In this document: positions 51,069 through 59,471 of the stretch, one piece after another
Layout of the letters: every line of letters begins with the position of its first letter
Position numbering within the stretch: position 1 is the stretch's first letter
DNA from: Aeromicrobium ginsengisoli
Lineage (GTDB): Bacteria; Actinomycetota; Actinomycetes; Propionibacteriales; Nocardioidaceae
Length of the DNA stretch: 64,000 nucleotides
Assembly: GCF_004134905.2 (NCBI RefSeq)
Contig: NZ_SDPQ02000002.1
Coordinates: 558,001-622,000 of the forward strand
Direction: 5' to 3'
The notes under the pieces: generated by a model
What the model was told of the DNA's origin: nothing
Databases searched by the model: none
Seen by the model: only the letters and a program-made list of their open reading frames with translations
Made by a program: the position numbers and the translations under genes

Positions 51069-52022
51069 TCAGCCGAGCCGGTCGCGGCCGGTACGGATGA
51101 GCGTGATGATGGTGTCGGGGAGACGTTCCTGGTCGGGGTCGACGTGGCGGCCCTCGCGGTGGCGGCGCAGGTTGTGGCCCATGATCGCGGCCATCTTGAA
51201 GCGGCCCAGCGCGTTGAACCACGCGAGATCATCGAGCGGTCGGCCGTACAGCTCGACCAGCTCTTCCTCGCTCGGCAGCCCGGGGACCTCACGGCCGACG
51301 CCGGGGAAGTTGGTGCCGTCGGCGAACACCAGGAACCAGCCGAGCTCGACGCGCGGGTCGCCGGTGCTCCAGATCTCCCAGTCGATGACGGCGGCCGGGT
51401 CGAGCCCGGTCGAGATGATGTTGCCGAGGCGGTAGTCGCCGTGCACCAGAGTCGGCGCGACGGCTTCGGGGACCGACGCGGCGAGCCGAGCCTCGAGGTC
51501 GGCCGCGCCGGGTACGAGCTCGGGCGGCACGGCGGCCATCGTGCGCGACCACCGCTGCAGCTCGTCTTCGGGGCTCAGTGCGGGACCGTCGACGGGGATC
51601 TTGTCGAGCGGTACGTCGTGCAGCGCCGGCAGGATCTCGGCCGCCCGTCGCATCCGCGCTGCTGCGAGGCCGGGTTCGACCTCGGGGTCGTCGAGCACGG
51701 GCTCCAGCGACTCGCCGGTGACGAACTCCATGGCGAACCACGCCGTCTCGGTCTCGTCGACCACGATGATCTCGGGCACCGGTACGTCCGTCGGTGCGAG
51801 CGCCTGCATGATGCGCGCCTGGCGCACCATGTCGTGCCGGCCGACGGGGCGCTGGCCCTCCGGCACGGCCTTGACGACGACCGGGCCGTTCGACGTGGGG
51901 ACGCGATAGGTCAGCCCGGAGTGACCGCCGAGCAGCGGCTCGAGCGCCTGCACCTCGAGGCCGGGGTCGACCCGCTGGAGGGCGGCGGCGACGCGAGCGC
52001 CGAGGGTCTCTTCGAACGTCAT
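51069..52022 (-). CDS. APH-type phosphotransferase (ACAD10-like kinase)
   Basis: A 317-residue aminoglycoside-phosphotransferase-fold kinase. The catalytic loop is VHGDYRLGNII and the metal-binding motif is VIDWEIWSTGDP. VVVKAVP holds the ATP lysine. The ATG overlaps the upstream dehydrogenase stop. The adjacent ACAD10/11-type dehydrogenase suggests phosphorylation of a hydroxyacyl-CoA and not of an antibiotic (family knowledge for ACAD10/11 and LvaA). Confidence 0.85.
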   Translation of the reverse strand: MTFEETLGARVAAALQRVDPGLEVQALEPLLGGHSGLTYRVPTSNGPVVVKAVPEGQRPVGRHDMVRQARIMQALAPTDVPVPEIIVVDETETAWFAMEFVTGESLEPVLDDPEVEPGLAAARMRRAAEILPALHDVPLDKIPVDGPALSPEDELQRWSRTMAAVPPELVPGAADLEARLAASVPEAVAPTLVHGDYRLGNIISTGLDPAAVIDWEIWSTGDPRVELGWFLVFADGTNFPGVGREVPGLPSEEELVELYGRPLDDLAWFNALGRFKMAAIMGHNLRRHREGRHVDPDQERLPDTIITLIRTGRDRLG

Positions 52023-53215
52023 GGGCGCGGCTCCCGCGGCAGGCCGAGCACGCGCTCGGCGAGGATGTTGTGCTGGATCTCGTCGGTGCCACCCGCGATG
52101 CGATAGCCCGGGGCGCCGAGGACGTGCTCGGTCCACGCCCACGTGCCCCACTCGCCGGACTCGACCGTGAGATCGCTGCCGAGCAGCATCCGCACGACTT
52201 CAGACGTACGCGCCATGGTGTTGGTGGCGAGCAGCTTGCCGACCGACGCCTCGGGCCCGGGTGCCTCGCCGGCGACGACCGCAGCGGCGACGCGCATGCC
52301 GGTGAGCCGCTGGACATAGCTGCGAGTGATGAGGTCGGCGACCGTGTCACGCTCGATCTCCGACAACGGTCCGCGGTGCCGGGCGAGCTCGACGGCACGG
52401 TCGGCGTTGTCGAGGCCGAGGTTGCCGGAGTCGAGGCGTTCGGCGGCGAGCACCGTCAGCGCGACCTGCCAGCCCGCGCCGACCGGGCCGAGCCGCATGG
52501 AGTCATCGAGGACCACGCCGTCGAGGTAGACCTCGTTGAAGCTGCTACCGCCGGTCATCTGCCGGATGGGCCGCACCTCGACGCCGGGGGTGTCCATCGG
52601 CACGAGGAACACCGTCAGGCCGGCGTGCTTGGCGGCGGTCGAGTCCGTGCGGCACACGGCGATGCCCAGATCGGCGATCCGCGCGCCGGAGGTCCACACC
52701 TTGTGCCCGTCGAGGACCCACGAGCCGTCGCGCTGCACGGCCTTCGTACGTACGGCGGCGAGGTCCGATCCCGCCTCGGTCTCGGAGAACAGCTGACAGG
52801 CGATGAGGTCGGTGCGCAGCATCGCGCGTACGTAGGTCGCCTTCTGCTCGTCGGTGCCCCACTGCGCGATGGTCGGCGCCACGAGCTGTTGCGTCACGGA
52901 GAACATCTCGGTGCGGCGCGGCACGTCGAACGTCGCCTCCTCGCGCTGGAACGCCAGCGCGTGGGCGAGCGGGAGCTCGCGGCCGCCGTACTCGGCGGGC
53001 CAGGTCAGGGCGGCGCCCCAACCGGCGTCGAACTTGGCCTGTTCGTAGACCCGGATCCGGTCGGTCTCGGCGCGCTCCTCGGCGGCGGTCCAGTTCTCGA
53101 AGACCGCGACGGTGTCGTCGCCGTCGCCCCAGGCGGTCGCCTGGCGAGGCGGCGCCTGCTGGGCGAGCCAGGCGCGGGCCTCGGCGATGAACGTTGCGGT
53201 GTCGGGTGTGGGCAC
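52019..53215 (-). CDS. Acyl-CoA dehydrogenase
   Basis: A 398-residue acyl-CoA dehydrogenase: LTWPAEYGGRELPLAHALAF, CQLFSETEAGSDLAAVRT, GHKVWTSGARIADLGI and the C-terminal YRIAGGTDEIQHNILAERVL. This FadE-type end suits the larger subunit of heteromeric actinobacterial enzymes; the shorter dehydrogenase at 55640 could be its partner (inference). GTG start with GAGAGG upstream. It overlaps the kinase gene (ATGA). Confidence 0.88.
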   Translation of the reverse strand: MPTPDTATFIAEARAWLAQQAPPRQATAWGDGDDTVAVFENWTAAEERAETDRIRVYEQAKFDAGWGAALTWPAEYGGRELPLAHALAFQREEATFDVPRRTEMFSVTQQLVAPTIAQWGTDEQKATYVRAMLRTDLIACQLFSETEAGSDLAAVRTKAVQRDGSWVLDGHKVWTSGARIADLGIAVCRTDSTAAKHAGLTVFLVPMDTPGVEVRPIRQMTGGSSFNEVYLDGVVLDDSMRLGPVGAGWQVALTVLAAERLDSGNLGLDNADRAVELARHRGPLSEIERDTVADLITRSYVQRLTGMRVAAAVVAGEAPGPEASVGKLLATNTMARTSEVVRMLLGSDLTVESGEWGTWAWTEHVLGAPGYRIAGGTDEIQHNILAERVLGLPREPRP

Positions 53216-53226
53216 GCTGCTGCCTC

Positions 53227-54375
53227 TCAGACGGCCAGGACGGTGCAGGCGCTGATGCCCGGTGCGCCGTAGACGTGGGTGAAGCCCAGATGCGGGCTGC
53301 CGGGCACCTGACGGTCGCCGGCCTCGCCGCGCAGCTGGGTGACGATCTCGTGCACCTGCCGCAGTCCGGACGCGCCGATCGGTTCACCGTTCGCGATGCA
53401 GCCGCCGTCGGTGTTGACCGGCATGCTGCCGTCGATCAGCGTCGCGCCCTTCTCCAGCAGCTGCTCCTGCTCGCCGTGCTCGCAGAACCCGCACTCGGCC
53501 ATGTGCATGATCTCCGCGCCGCTCTCGGTGTCCTGCAGCTGCAGCACGTCGATCTCGTCGGGGCGTACGCCGGCGGCATCGAACGCCGCAGCGGCCGCCG
53601 TGGTGCTGACGCTGGTGGGTGCCCCGATGCCCTGGATGGCCGGCGCGAAGACCTCGAACGTGCCGAAGCCGCGCGTACGTGTGACAGCCGACAGCAGCGA
53701 CACGGGTCGTCCACCGAGCCGGGTCGCCACGGCCTCGCTGGCGACGATGATCGCCGCGCCGCCCTCGCCGGGGGAGCAGAACATGTAGCGCGTCAGCGGG
53801 TCGTTGACCATGTCCGCCGAGGCGATCTCCTCAGCCGACATCGGCGTGCGACGCCAGGCGTTGGGGTTGAGGGTGCCGTTGGCGTACGCCTTCTCGGCGA
53901 CCTTGGCGAGCGTCTGCGCGGTGATGCCGTACTCGCGCATGTAGCGGGCGATCTTGATGCCGAAGAACTGCGTCGTCACCATCAGCCCGGCCTCGCCGTA
54001 GCCCGCCGGGAGGCCCCATTCCTCGGGCAACGGGGCGAACGCACCGCGGCCGTGCTTGTCGAACCCGACCGCCAGGGCGATCTCGGCGGAGCCCGAACGG
54101 ATCGCGTTGACCGCCGACACGAGGGCGCTGCCGCCGGTCGCGCAGCCGTTCTTGACGTTGGTGAACGGGATGCCGGTGAGGCCCAGCTCGGCAACCAGCG
54201 TGTCGGCGAGGCCGGATCCGTCGCTGCCGCCGAAGGCGATCTGCACGTCCGACCACTCCAGGCCGGCATCGGCGAGCGCGGTGCGGATGGCCTGCACGGC
54301 CATCTCGCGTCCGCTGACCCCGGGCTGGCGGCCGAACGCCGACAGGCCGGCGCCGACGATAGACACCCCGGTCAT
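53227..54375 (-). CDS. Thiolase-superfamily (Ltp2/SCP-x-like) enzyme
   Basis: A 382-residue thiolase-fold protein. The nucleophile cysteine is C78 in KNGCATGGSALVSA. In the usual GHP position it reads ANGEPIGASGLRQ, so the catalytic His is replaced by Glu. The ATG at 54375 overlaps the stop of the DUF35 gene, and such pairs form Ltp2-type retro-aldolase or acyltransferase complexes (family knowledge). The substitution argues against ordinary Claisen thiolysis. Confidence 0.85.
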   Translation of the reverse strand: MTGVSIVGAGLSAFGRQPGVSGREMAVQAIRTALADAGLEWSDVQIAFGGSDGSGLADTLVAELGLTGIPFTNVKNGCATGGSALVSAVNAIRSGSAEIALAVGFDKHGRGAFAPLPEEWGLPAGYGEAGLMVTTQFFGIKIARYMREYGITAQTLAKVAEKAYANGTLNPNAWRRTPMSAEEIASADMVNDPLTRYMFCSPGEGGAAIIVASEAVATRLGGRPVSLLSAVTRTRGFGTFEVFAPAIQGIGAPTSVSTTAAAAAFDAAGVRPDEIDVLQLQDTESGAEIMHMAECGFCEHGEQEQLLEKGATLIDGSMPVNTDGGCIANGEPIGASGLRQVHEIVTQLRGEAGDRQVPGSPHLGFTHVYGAPGISACTVLAV

Positions 54376-54731
54376 GCCACGACCTCGAAACGGGGGACCG
54401 GCACGGTCGCGGTCAGGCGTACGGGCGCATGGCCCTCGAGCTCGGCGAAGTCGGCGCACTCGAGCACGGCCTCGACCTTGACGCCCTCGGACAGCTCGAC
54501 GTAACCGACGGCGAACGGCACGAAGCCGTCCGCCGGCGGCACGTACGGCGGGGACTTCGGTGCGAACCGCTGCACCGTGAAGCCCCACACCGTGCCGTGC
54601 TCCGACAGCTCGATGGGCTGCATGACCTGCTGGCCACACCGCTGACACCCGTCGGCGACCGGGAAGGCGACGTTGCCACAGCTGTCGCACCGGCTGCCGT
54701 GCAGGCGGGGCGCTGATTCGGTCGGGCTCAC
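54372..54731 (-). CDS. Zn-ribbon OB-fold (DUF35) protein
   Basis: A 119-residue DUF35 protein: zinc ribbon CDSCGNVAFPVADGCQRCG (two CxxC) and then an OB-fold with GFTVQRFAPKSPPYVPPADG, FAVGYVELSEGVKVEAVLE. It is coupled to the thiolase-like gene by ATGA overlap and should be its obligate partner subunit. GTG start with AAGGAG five bases upstream. Confidence 0.88.
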   Translation of the reverse strand: MSPTESAPRLHGSRCDSCGNVAFPVADGCQRCGQQVMQPIELSEHGTVWGFTVQRFAPKSPPYVPPADGFVPFAVGYVELSEGVKVEAVLECADFAELEGHAPVRLTATVPVPRFEVVA

Positions 54732-54772
54732 GTCATCTCCTTGTCGTACGGCGGGGTCGTCGGCGGCTCAGG

Positions 54773-55561
54773 TCAGCGGCCGACCCACTTGGGCTCACGC
54801 TTCTCCAGGAACGCCTGGACGCCTTCCTTGGCGTCCTCGGACTGCAGCGCGTTGCCCACCGCGAGGTGCTCCATGACCATGAGCGACTGGATGTCGGCGT
54901 CGAGGCCGCGGTCGATCGTCATCTTGGTGAGCCTCATCATGAACGGGCTCTTGTCGGTCAGCTGCGCGGTGAAGTCGGCGACGGTCTTGTCGAGCTCGTC
55001 GGCCGGCGCCGAGGCGTTGATGAGGTCGAAGTCGACCGCTTCCTGGCCGGTCAGCAGCTTGCCGGTGAGCATCAGCTCCTTGGTCTTGCGGATGCCGATC
55101 ATGCGGGGGAGGCGGTAGATCGGTCCGGCGCCACCGAACAGGGCGCGGCGGATGTGGAAGTCGCCGATCAGGGCGTCGTCGCTCGCGATCGCGAAATCGC
55201 ACGAGATCATCAGCTCGAAGCCACCCGCGGTGACGTAGCCCTCGAGGACCGCGACGGACGGCGTGTTCATCGAGTAGAGGCGGTCACAGACCTTCGCCGA
55301 GATGACGGCGACCTCCATCGCGGTGGTCGTGCCGACGTAGTTGGCCAGCAGCTCGTCCAGGTCGAAGCCGGAGCAGAACGTGTTGCCGCGCCCGCGGAGC
55401 ACCAGCACCTTGAGCTCGGGGTCGTTGTCGACCTCCACGATGATCTCGTCGAGCCGGTGGAGCAGCTCGAGCGTGACGGCGTTCTTCTTGTGCGGACGGT
55501 TGAGCCACACGCGTGCGACCTCGCCATCCTTCTCGAGCACGATGTGGTCGGTGTCAATCAC
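54773..55561 (-). CDS. Enoyl-CoA hydratase/isomerase-family protein
   Basis: A 262-residue crotonase: RVWLNRPHKKNAVTLELLHR, oxyanion-hole segments GRGNTFCSGFDLDEL and GYVTAGGFELMISCDFAIAS, and DFHIRRALFGGAGPIYRLPR. The GTG at 55561 has AAAGGA six bases upstream; the TTG at 55576 is less likely. A consensus promoter and operator site D lie immediately upstream, so it heads the minus-strand operon running towards 53.2 kb or beyond. Confidence 0.87.
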   Translation of the reverse strand: MIDTDHIVLEKDGEVARVWLNRPHKKNAVTLELLHRLDEIIVEVDNDPELKVLVLRGRGNTFCSGFDLDELLANYVGTTTAMEVAVISAKVCDRLYSMNTPSVAVLEGYVTAGGFELMISCDFAIASDDALIGDFHIRRALFGGAGPIYRLPRMIGIRKTKELMLTGKLLTGQEAVDFDLINASAPADELDKTVADFTAQLTDKSPFMMRLTKMTIDRGLDADIQSLMVMEHLAVGNALQSEDAKEGVQAFLEKREPKWVGR

Positions 55562-55574
55562 GGCATGTCCTTTC

Positions 55575-55595
55575 AAAATGAACTGGATTCATTTC
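55575..55595. promoter_or_regulatory. Regulon operator, site D
   Basis: Core TGAACTGGATTCA at 55579-55591 inside the inverted repeat AAATGAA-CTGGA-TTCATTT. It lies at the predicted transcription start of the enoyl-CoA hydratase operon. Confidence 0.7.
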
Positions 55596-55624
55596 AGTAT
55601 GGGTGACGATGGGTCACCGGTCAA
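55596..55624 (-). promoter_or_regulatory. Promoter of the enoyl-CoA hydratase operon
   Basis: On the minus strand TTGACC (55624-55619) and CATACT (55601-55596) are separated by 17 bp. Site D starts right after the -10 box. Confidence 0.6.
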
Positions 55625-55639
55625 CAGGTGGGGTGGTGA

Positions 55640-56731
55640 TCAGAGGCCGACGAGGTCGGCGATCGCGGCGCGATGCGCGCGTGAGCTGCCGAACAATCCC
55701 TCGTCGCCGAGGGCGCGGCGGACGTACAGGTGTGCGGTGTGCTCCCAGGTGAAACCGATGCCCCCGTGCAGCTGGACCGATTCGTGGGCCGCGCGGATCA
55801 CGACGTCCTGGCAGACCGCCGCGGCGATGCGGGCGGGCAAAGTGGCTGCCTCGGGGTCGGCGTCGAAGATCGCAGCGGCATAACGTGATGCCGATCGAGC
55901 CCGCTCGAGGTCGACGAGGAGGTCGGCGAGCCGGTGCTTGATCGCCTGGAACGAGGCGATCGCCCGGCCGAACTGCTGGCGTTCGAGCAGGTACGCCGTC
56001 GTGGTCTCGAGCAGGTGCGTCGCCATGCCGGTGTGCTCGGCCGCGACGCCGATCGCCCCAGCGGTCTGCACTGTATGCCAGACGTCGTCGAATCGTTCAG
56101 GGCCGACCAGCAGCCGAGCGGGGGCTTTCGCGATCGAGACGTCGGCCAGCGGGCGAGTGTCGTCGAGCACCTGTCGGGTGCGGGTGGTGACGGCGTCGTG
56201 CCGCAGGTCCACGACGAAGAGTGCCGTCCCGGCGTCAGTGGTGGCCGGCACGATCAGGTGCTGCGCGGTCTCCGCGTGCGGGATGCGCTCGGTCGTGCCG
56301 ACCAAGGTCCAGCCGTCGCCCGACGGCGTCGCGCGTACGTCATGAGGGCTCGCCCAGGTCACGGTGGCGACCTCGCGGCCCGACGAGATGGCCTCGAGGA
56401 GGTCGTCGGCCGGCTGGTCGGCGGCGATCACTGCCTGCACCGCGACGACCGCCGAGGTCAGGACCGGATCGGGCAGCAGTGCGGCGCCGGTCTCCTCCAG
56501 CACGACGCCGACCTCGCGCAGCCCGAAACCCGCGCCGCTGAGGGCTTCGGGGACGGCGAGCGAGCCGATCTCGAGCTCCGACATCAGCCGATCCCACGTG
56601 CCGTCAGCCTTGGCGACCACGGCGCGGACGATCTCGCGGAGGTCGTCGTGCTCGGGGACAGGAGTGAGGATCGATGGATCCGCGGCGGGGGCCGCGTCGA
56701 ACGTACGGGCAGCGGTTGACGTGGCTGGCAT
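55640..56731 (-). CDS. Acyl-CoA dehydrogenase (short form)
   Basis: A 363-residue acyl-CoA dehydrogenase: SLAVPEALSGAGFGLREVGV, ERQQFGRAIASFQAIKHRLA, ESVQLHGGIGFTWEHTAHLY and the end AIADLVGL. The shorter N-terminal part suits the small subunit of heteromeric FadE pairs. The ATG at 56731 has GAGG upstream; the frame opens at 56758 inside the operator. It appears to be a single-gene unit behind its own promoter and site E. Confidence 0.86.
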   Translation of the reverse strand: MPATSTAARTFDAAPAADPSILTPVPEHDDLREIVRAVVAKADGTWDRLMSELEIGSLAVPEALSGAGFGLREVGVVLEETGAALLPDPVLTSAVVAVQAVIAADQPADDLLEAISSGREVATVTWASPHDVRATPSGDGWTLVGTTERIPHAETAQHLIVPATTDAGTALFVVDLRHDAVTTRTRQVLDDTRPLADVSIAKAPARLLVGPERFDDVWHTVQTAGAIGVAAEHTGMATHLLETTTAYLLERQQFGRAIASFQAIKHRLADLLVDLERARSASRYAAAIFDADPEAATLPARIAAAVCQDVVIRAAHESVQLHGGIGFTWEHTAHLYVRRALGDEGLFGSSRAHRAAIADLVGL

Positions 56732-56756
56732 GAGGACCTCGATGGGGTGACGAAGC

Positions 56757-56777
56757 AAACTGAGACGAATTCAGTTT
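56757..56777. promoter_or_regulatory. Regulon operator, site E
   Basis: AAACTGA-gacgaat-TCAGTTT, perfect 7-bp arms. On the minus strand CTGGCA-N18-TAAACT (-10 at 56778-56773) forms a plausible promoter whose -10 box lies inside the operator. It ends 26 bp before the dehydrogenase start. Confidence 0.72.
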
Positions 56778-56825
56778 AGATCAGACACGACGTACGTGCC
56801 AGAGCCCCACCCTGAGGAGGCCGGC

Positions 56826-57473
56826 TCAGGCCCGGGCCGGAACCTCTGCGGAGTCGACGAGGCGCGCCGCGGCCTCGGCCATGACCTCAGTGATCTGCTC
56901 GAGCGTCATCTCACCGCCGGGTCGGTACCAGCGCCACACGCCGACGACCAGGGCCAGCAGCATGCGCGCCGACAGCAGCGCGTCGTCGACCCGGAACGTG
57001 CCGTCGTCGATGCCCTTCTGGACGAGCCCGGTCCAGTTGTGCTCGATCTCCTGGACGAGGGACCGGCAGAGGAGGCGCTCTTCCTCCTCCTTCTTCGAGG
57101 GCCGCTTGGTGGCGAGCAGGTCCATGTGGTTCTGCAGGATGCGGCGCTGCAGCGCGTCGCGGGGCGAGGCCTCGTACGCGCTCGCGACGGCGGCCGTCAG
57201 GGCGGCTGCGGGGTCATCGGCGGCGGACGTGGCGGCCTTGAACCGCTCGACGGAGTTGCTGAGCTCGAGCCGCATGATCGTGAGGAGGCAGTGCACCTTG
57301 GACTCGAAGTAGTGGTAGAGCGCGGTCTGGCCGATGCCGACGTCGTCGGCGATCGTGGCCCACTTGGTGTGCTCGAACCCCTCCTCGCCGAAGCGGTCGA
57401 TCGCGGTGGCGATGATCACCGCACGCTTGGAGCGCGGGCTCTCGGTGCGCGGTGCGTTGTCGACTGTGCTCAT
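56826..57473 (-). CDS. TetR-family regulator, candidate master of the catabolic regulon
   Basis: A 215-residue TetR protein with helix-turn-helix TKWATIADDVGIGQTALYHYF, then ESKVHCLLTIM. The ATG at 57473 gives the normal length; a TTG five codons upstream is possible. It lies amid the catabolic operons, divergent from the medium-chain oxidoreductase, with operator site F in the shared upstream region and site E beyond its 3' end. It is therefore the best local candidate for binding all seven sites, with an acyl-CoA or pathway acid as ligand (inference). Confidence 0.86.
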   Translation of the reverse strand: MSTVDNAPRTESPRSKRAVIIATAIDRFGEEGFEHTKWATIADDVGIGQTALYHYFESKVHCLLTIMRLELSNSVERFKAATSAADDPAAALTAAVASAYEASPRDALQRRILQNHMDLLATKRPSKKEEEERLLCRSLVQEIEHNWTGLVQKGIDDGTFRVDDALLSARMLLALVVGVWRWYRPGGEMTLEQITEVMAEAAARLVDSAEVPARA

Positions 57474-57592
57474 CGATGCGATTCCCAACTCTCGTGGCCG
57501 TCAGCGACCATGACCTGAACTCGGCTCATTCGTACAGTGCCACGGGTGAAAGCGTGTGGCAATTCTTAGCGACCTTTGTGGAGATGTGTCCC

Positions 57593-57613
57593 AAACTGAT
57601 ATGAGTTCAGTAT
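57593..57613. promoter_or_regulatory. Regulon operator, site F
   Basis: AAACTGA-tatgagt-TCAGTAT, 36 bp before the medium-chain oxidoreductase start and 120 bp before the divergent TetR start. It suggests autoregulation of the TetR gene. Confidence 0.68.
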
Positions 57614-57649
57614 GACGCATTCTTTCTTCTTCTGCTCGGGCGACGCGCG

Positions 57650-58690
57650 ATGAGCCTCAGTGGTCGGCAGGTCCAGGTCGTCGCCTATCCGCGCGGACCG
57701 GTCGAGGAGCGGCACTTCGAGGTCGTCGAGGTGCCGGTCGAGCCGGTCGGGCCGGGGCAGGTGCTCGTGCGCAACACGTGGACGTCGGTCGATCCCGGTC
57801 TGCGACTCCGGCTGCGCGAGGCGGCGCCGGAAGGCTACTTCGTGGCCTTCCCGTTGCACGCCGCCATGGACGGGATCATGACGATCGGCGAGGTCGTGGA
57901 GTCGCGTGCCGAAGGGTTCGCACCGGGTGACACGGTCTGGCACGCGCGGGGGTGGCGCGACTACGCCGTCGTCGACGCCTCCGCGGTGCAGCTCAGCGGC
58001 CTCGGCACGCTGCGGGTGCTCGACACGTCGATCGCCGAGCCGCAGTGGTATCTCGGGGTGCTCGGTGGCATGGGCCTCACGGCGTACGCCGGCCTGTCGG
58101 TCGTCGGCGCGCTGAAGGGTGGCGAGACGGTGTGGGTCTCGGCGGCAGCGGGAGCCGTCGGCAGCCTCGCCGTCCAGATCGCCAAGTTGCACGGCAACCG
58201 GGTCGTGGCCAGTGCCGGTTCGGACGACAAGGTTCGCTGGCTGCTGGACGATCTCGGCGTCGACGCAGCGTTCAGCTATCGCGCAGCACCCGTCGGCGAG
58301 GGCCTCGCCATCGCCGCGCCGGAAGGCATCGACGTCTACTTCGACTGTGTCGGCAGCGATCATCTCGAGGCCGCGCTCGACGCGATGAACCGCGACGGCC
58401 GGATCGCGATCTGCGGATCGGTGTCGGAGTACGAGTCGGAGCCCGCCGGTCCGCGCAACCTGTTCCTCGCCGTCGCCAAGGACCTGACGATCCGTGGGTT
58501 CCGCGGCAGCAGCAACCTCGACCTGCTCGACCAGATGCAGGCTGAGCTCGGGGCGGCACTCGCCGACGGTCGACTGCAGCAGCGCGAGACCGTCTTCGAC
58601 GGGCTCGCGAGTGCCCCGAAGGCGCTGATCGAGATGATCGCCGGCCGCACGACCGGCAAGACTCTCGTCCACCTCACCGACGTACGTTGA
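57650..58690 (+). CDS. Zinc-independent medium-chain NADP oxidoreductase
   Basis: A 346-residue MDR-superfamily reductase of the leukotriene-B4 12-hydroxydehydrogenase/CurA type. Signs are VRNTWTSVDPGLRLRLREA, GGMGLTAYAGLSVVGALKGG, the cofactor motif SAAAGAVGSLAVQIAKLHG and FDCVGSDHLEAALDAMN; there are no zinc ligands. It probably reduces an enone or enoyl double bond. It is followed after 13 bp by an SDR gene. The ribosome site is weak. Confidence 0.86.
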   Translation: MSLSGRQVQVVAYPRGPVEERHFEVVEVPVEPVGPGQVLVRNTWTSVDPGLRLRLREAAPEGYFVAFPLHAAMDGIMTIGEVVESRAEGFAPGDTVWHARGWRDYAVVDASAVQLSGLGTLRVLDTSIAEPQWYLGVLGGMGLTAYAGLSVVGALKGGETVWVSAAAGAVGSLAVQIAKLHGNRVVASAGSDDKVRWLLDDLGVDAAFSYRAAPVGEGLAIAAPEGIDVYFDCVGSDHLEAALDAMNRDGRIAICGSVSEYESEPAGPRNLFLAVAKDLTIRGFRGSSNLDLLDQMQAELGAALADGRLQQRETVFDGLASAPKALIEMIAGRTTGKTLVHLTDVR

Positions 58691-58703
58691 AGGGCTGACC
58701 ACG

Positions 58704-59471
58704 ATGACCACGATGAGCTCCAGGATCGACGGCAAGGTCGTGCTGCTGACCGGCGCGACGGGCGGGCTCGGGGCTGCGACGGCACGCCGTATCGCCGACG
58801 AAGGCGGGCACCTCGTCCTGACCGATCTCGACGTCGCAGCCTGCGAAGCGCTGGCGCAGAGCCTCGCCGACACCCCCGGCCGGCACACGGCGCTGGCCCT
58901 CGACGTGTCGGTCGAGGGCCAGTGGCGGGCGGCCGCGGGCTTCGTGGAGGGCGAGTACGGCAGGCTCGACGCACTCGTCAACAACGCGGCGATCGGGAGC
59001 ATCGCGACGGTGGAGGACGAGGACGTCGAGCACTGGGACCGGGTCATGGCCATCGGGGTCAACGGCGTGTGGCTCGGCATGAAGCACTGCGGCCCGCTGA
59101 TGGCTGCCGCCGGCAGCGGCTCGATCGTCAACGTGTCGTCGATCCTCGGCACGGTCGGCGGGTTCGGCAACAGCGCGGCCTATCACGCGGCCAAGGGCGC
59201 GGTGCGGACACTGACCAAGAACGCCGCGCTCCACTGGGCCACGTCGGGCGTACGGGTCAACTCCCTGCACCCGGGCTTCATCGGCACCGAGCAGCTGCTG
59301 GCGCGGCACGAGGGATCGGAGCGCCACGCGGCGATGCTCGCCGGTACGCCCATGGGCCGGCTCGGCCACGGTGACGAGATCGCGGCGGTCGTCGCGTTCC
59401 TGGTGAGCGACGACTCGACGTTCATGACCGGCTCCGAGGTCTATGCCGACGGCGGGTGGACGGCTGCTTAG
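58704..59471 (+). CDS. Short-chain dehydrogenase/reductase
   Basis: A 255-residue SDR: LLTGATGGLGAATARRIADEG, NNAAIGS, catalytic YHAAKGA, VNSLHPGFIGTEQL and ADGGWTAA. ATG at 58704 with AAGGG upstream; a second ATG three codons on is possible. The 3' end overlaps the convergent alcohol dehydrogenase gene by 4 bp. It is co-transcribed with the MDR reductase under site F. Confidence 0.87.
   Translation: MTTMSSRIDGKVVLLTGATGGLGAATARRIADEGGHLVLTDLDVAACEALAQSLADTPGRHTALALDVSVEGQWRAAAGFVEGEYGRLDALVNNAAIGSIATVEDEDVEHWDRVMAIGVNGVWLGMKHCGPLMAAAGSGSIVNVSSILGTVGGFGNSAAYHAAKGAVRTLTKNAALHWATSGVRVNSLHPGFIGTEQLLARHEGSERHAAMLAGTPMGRLGHGDEIAAVVAFLVSDDSTFMTGSEVYADGGWTAA

Noticed and set aside
51069-52022. Aminoglycoside resistance gene
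   Set aside because: The APH fold is present, but the overlap and operon with acyl-CoA dehydrogenases points to acyl-CoA metabolism, as for ACAD10/LvaA-type kinases.
57566-59170. 534-codon minus-strand frame opposite the MDR and SDR genes
   Set aside because: The opposite strand encodes clear MDR and SDR proteins with catalytic motifs; this frame has none.
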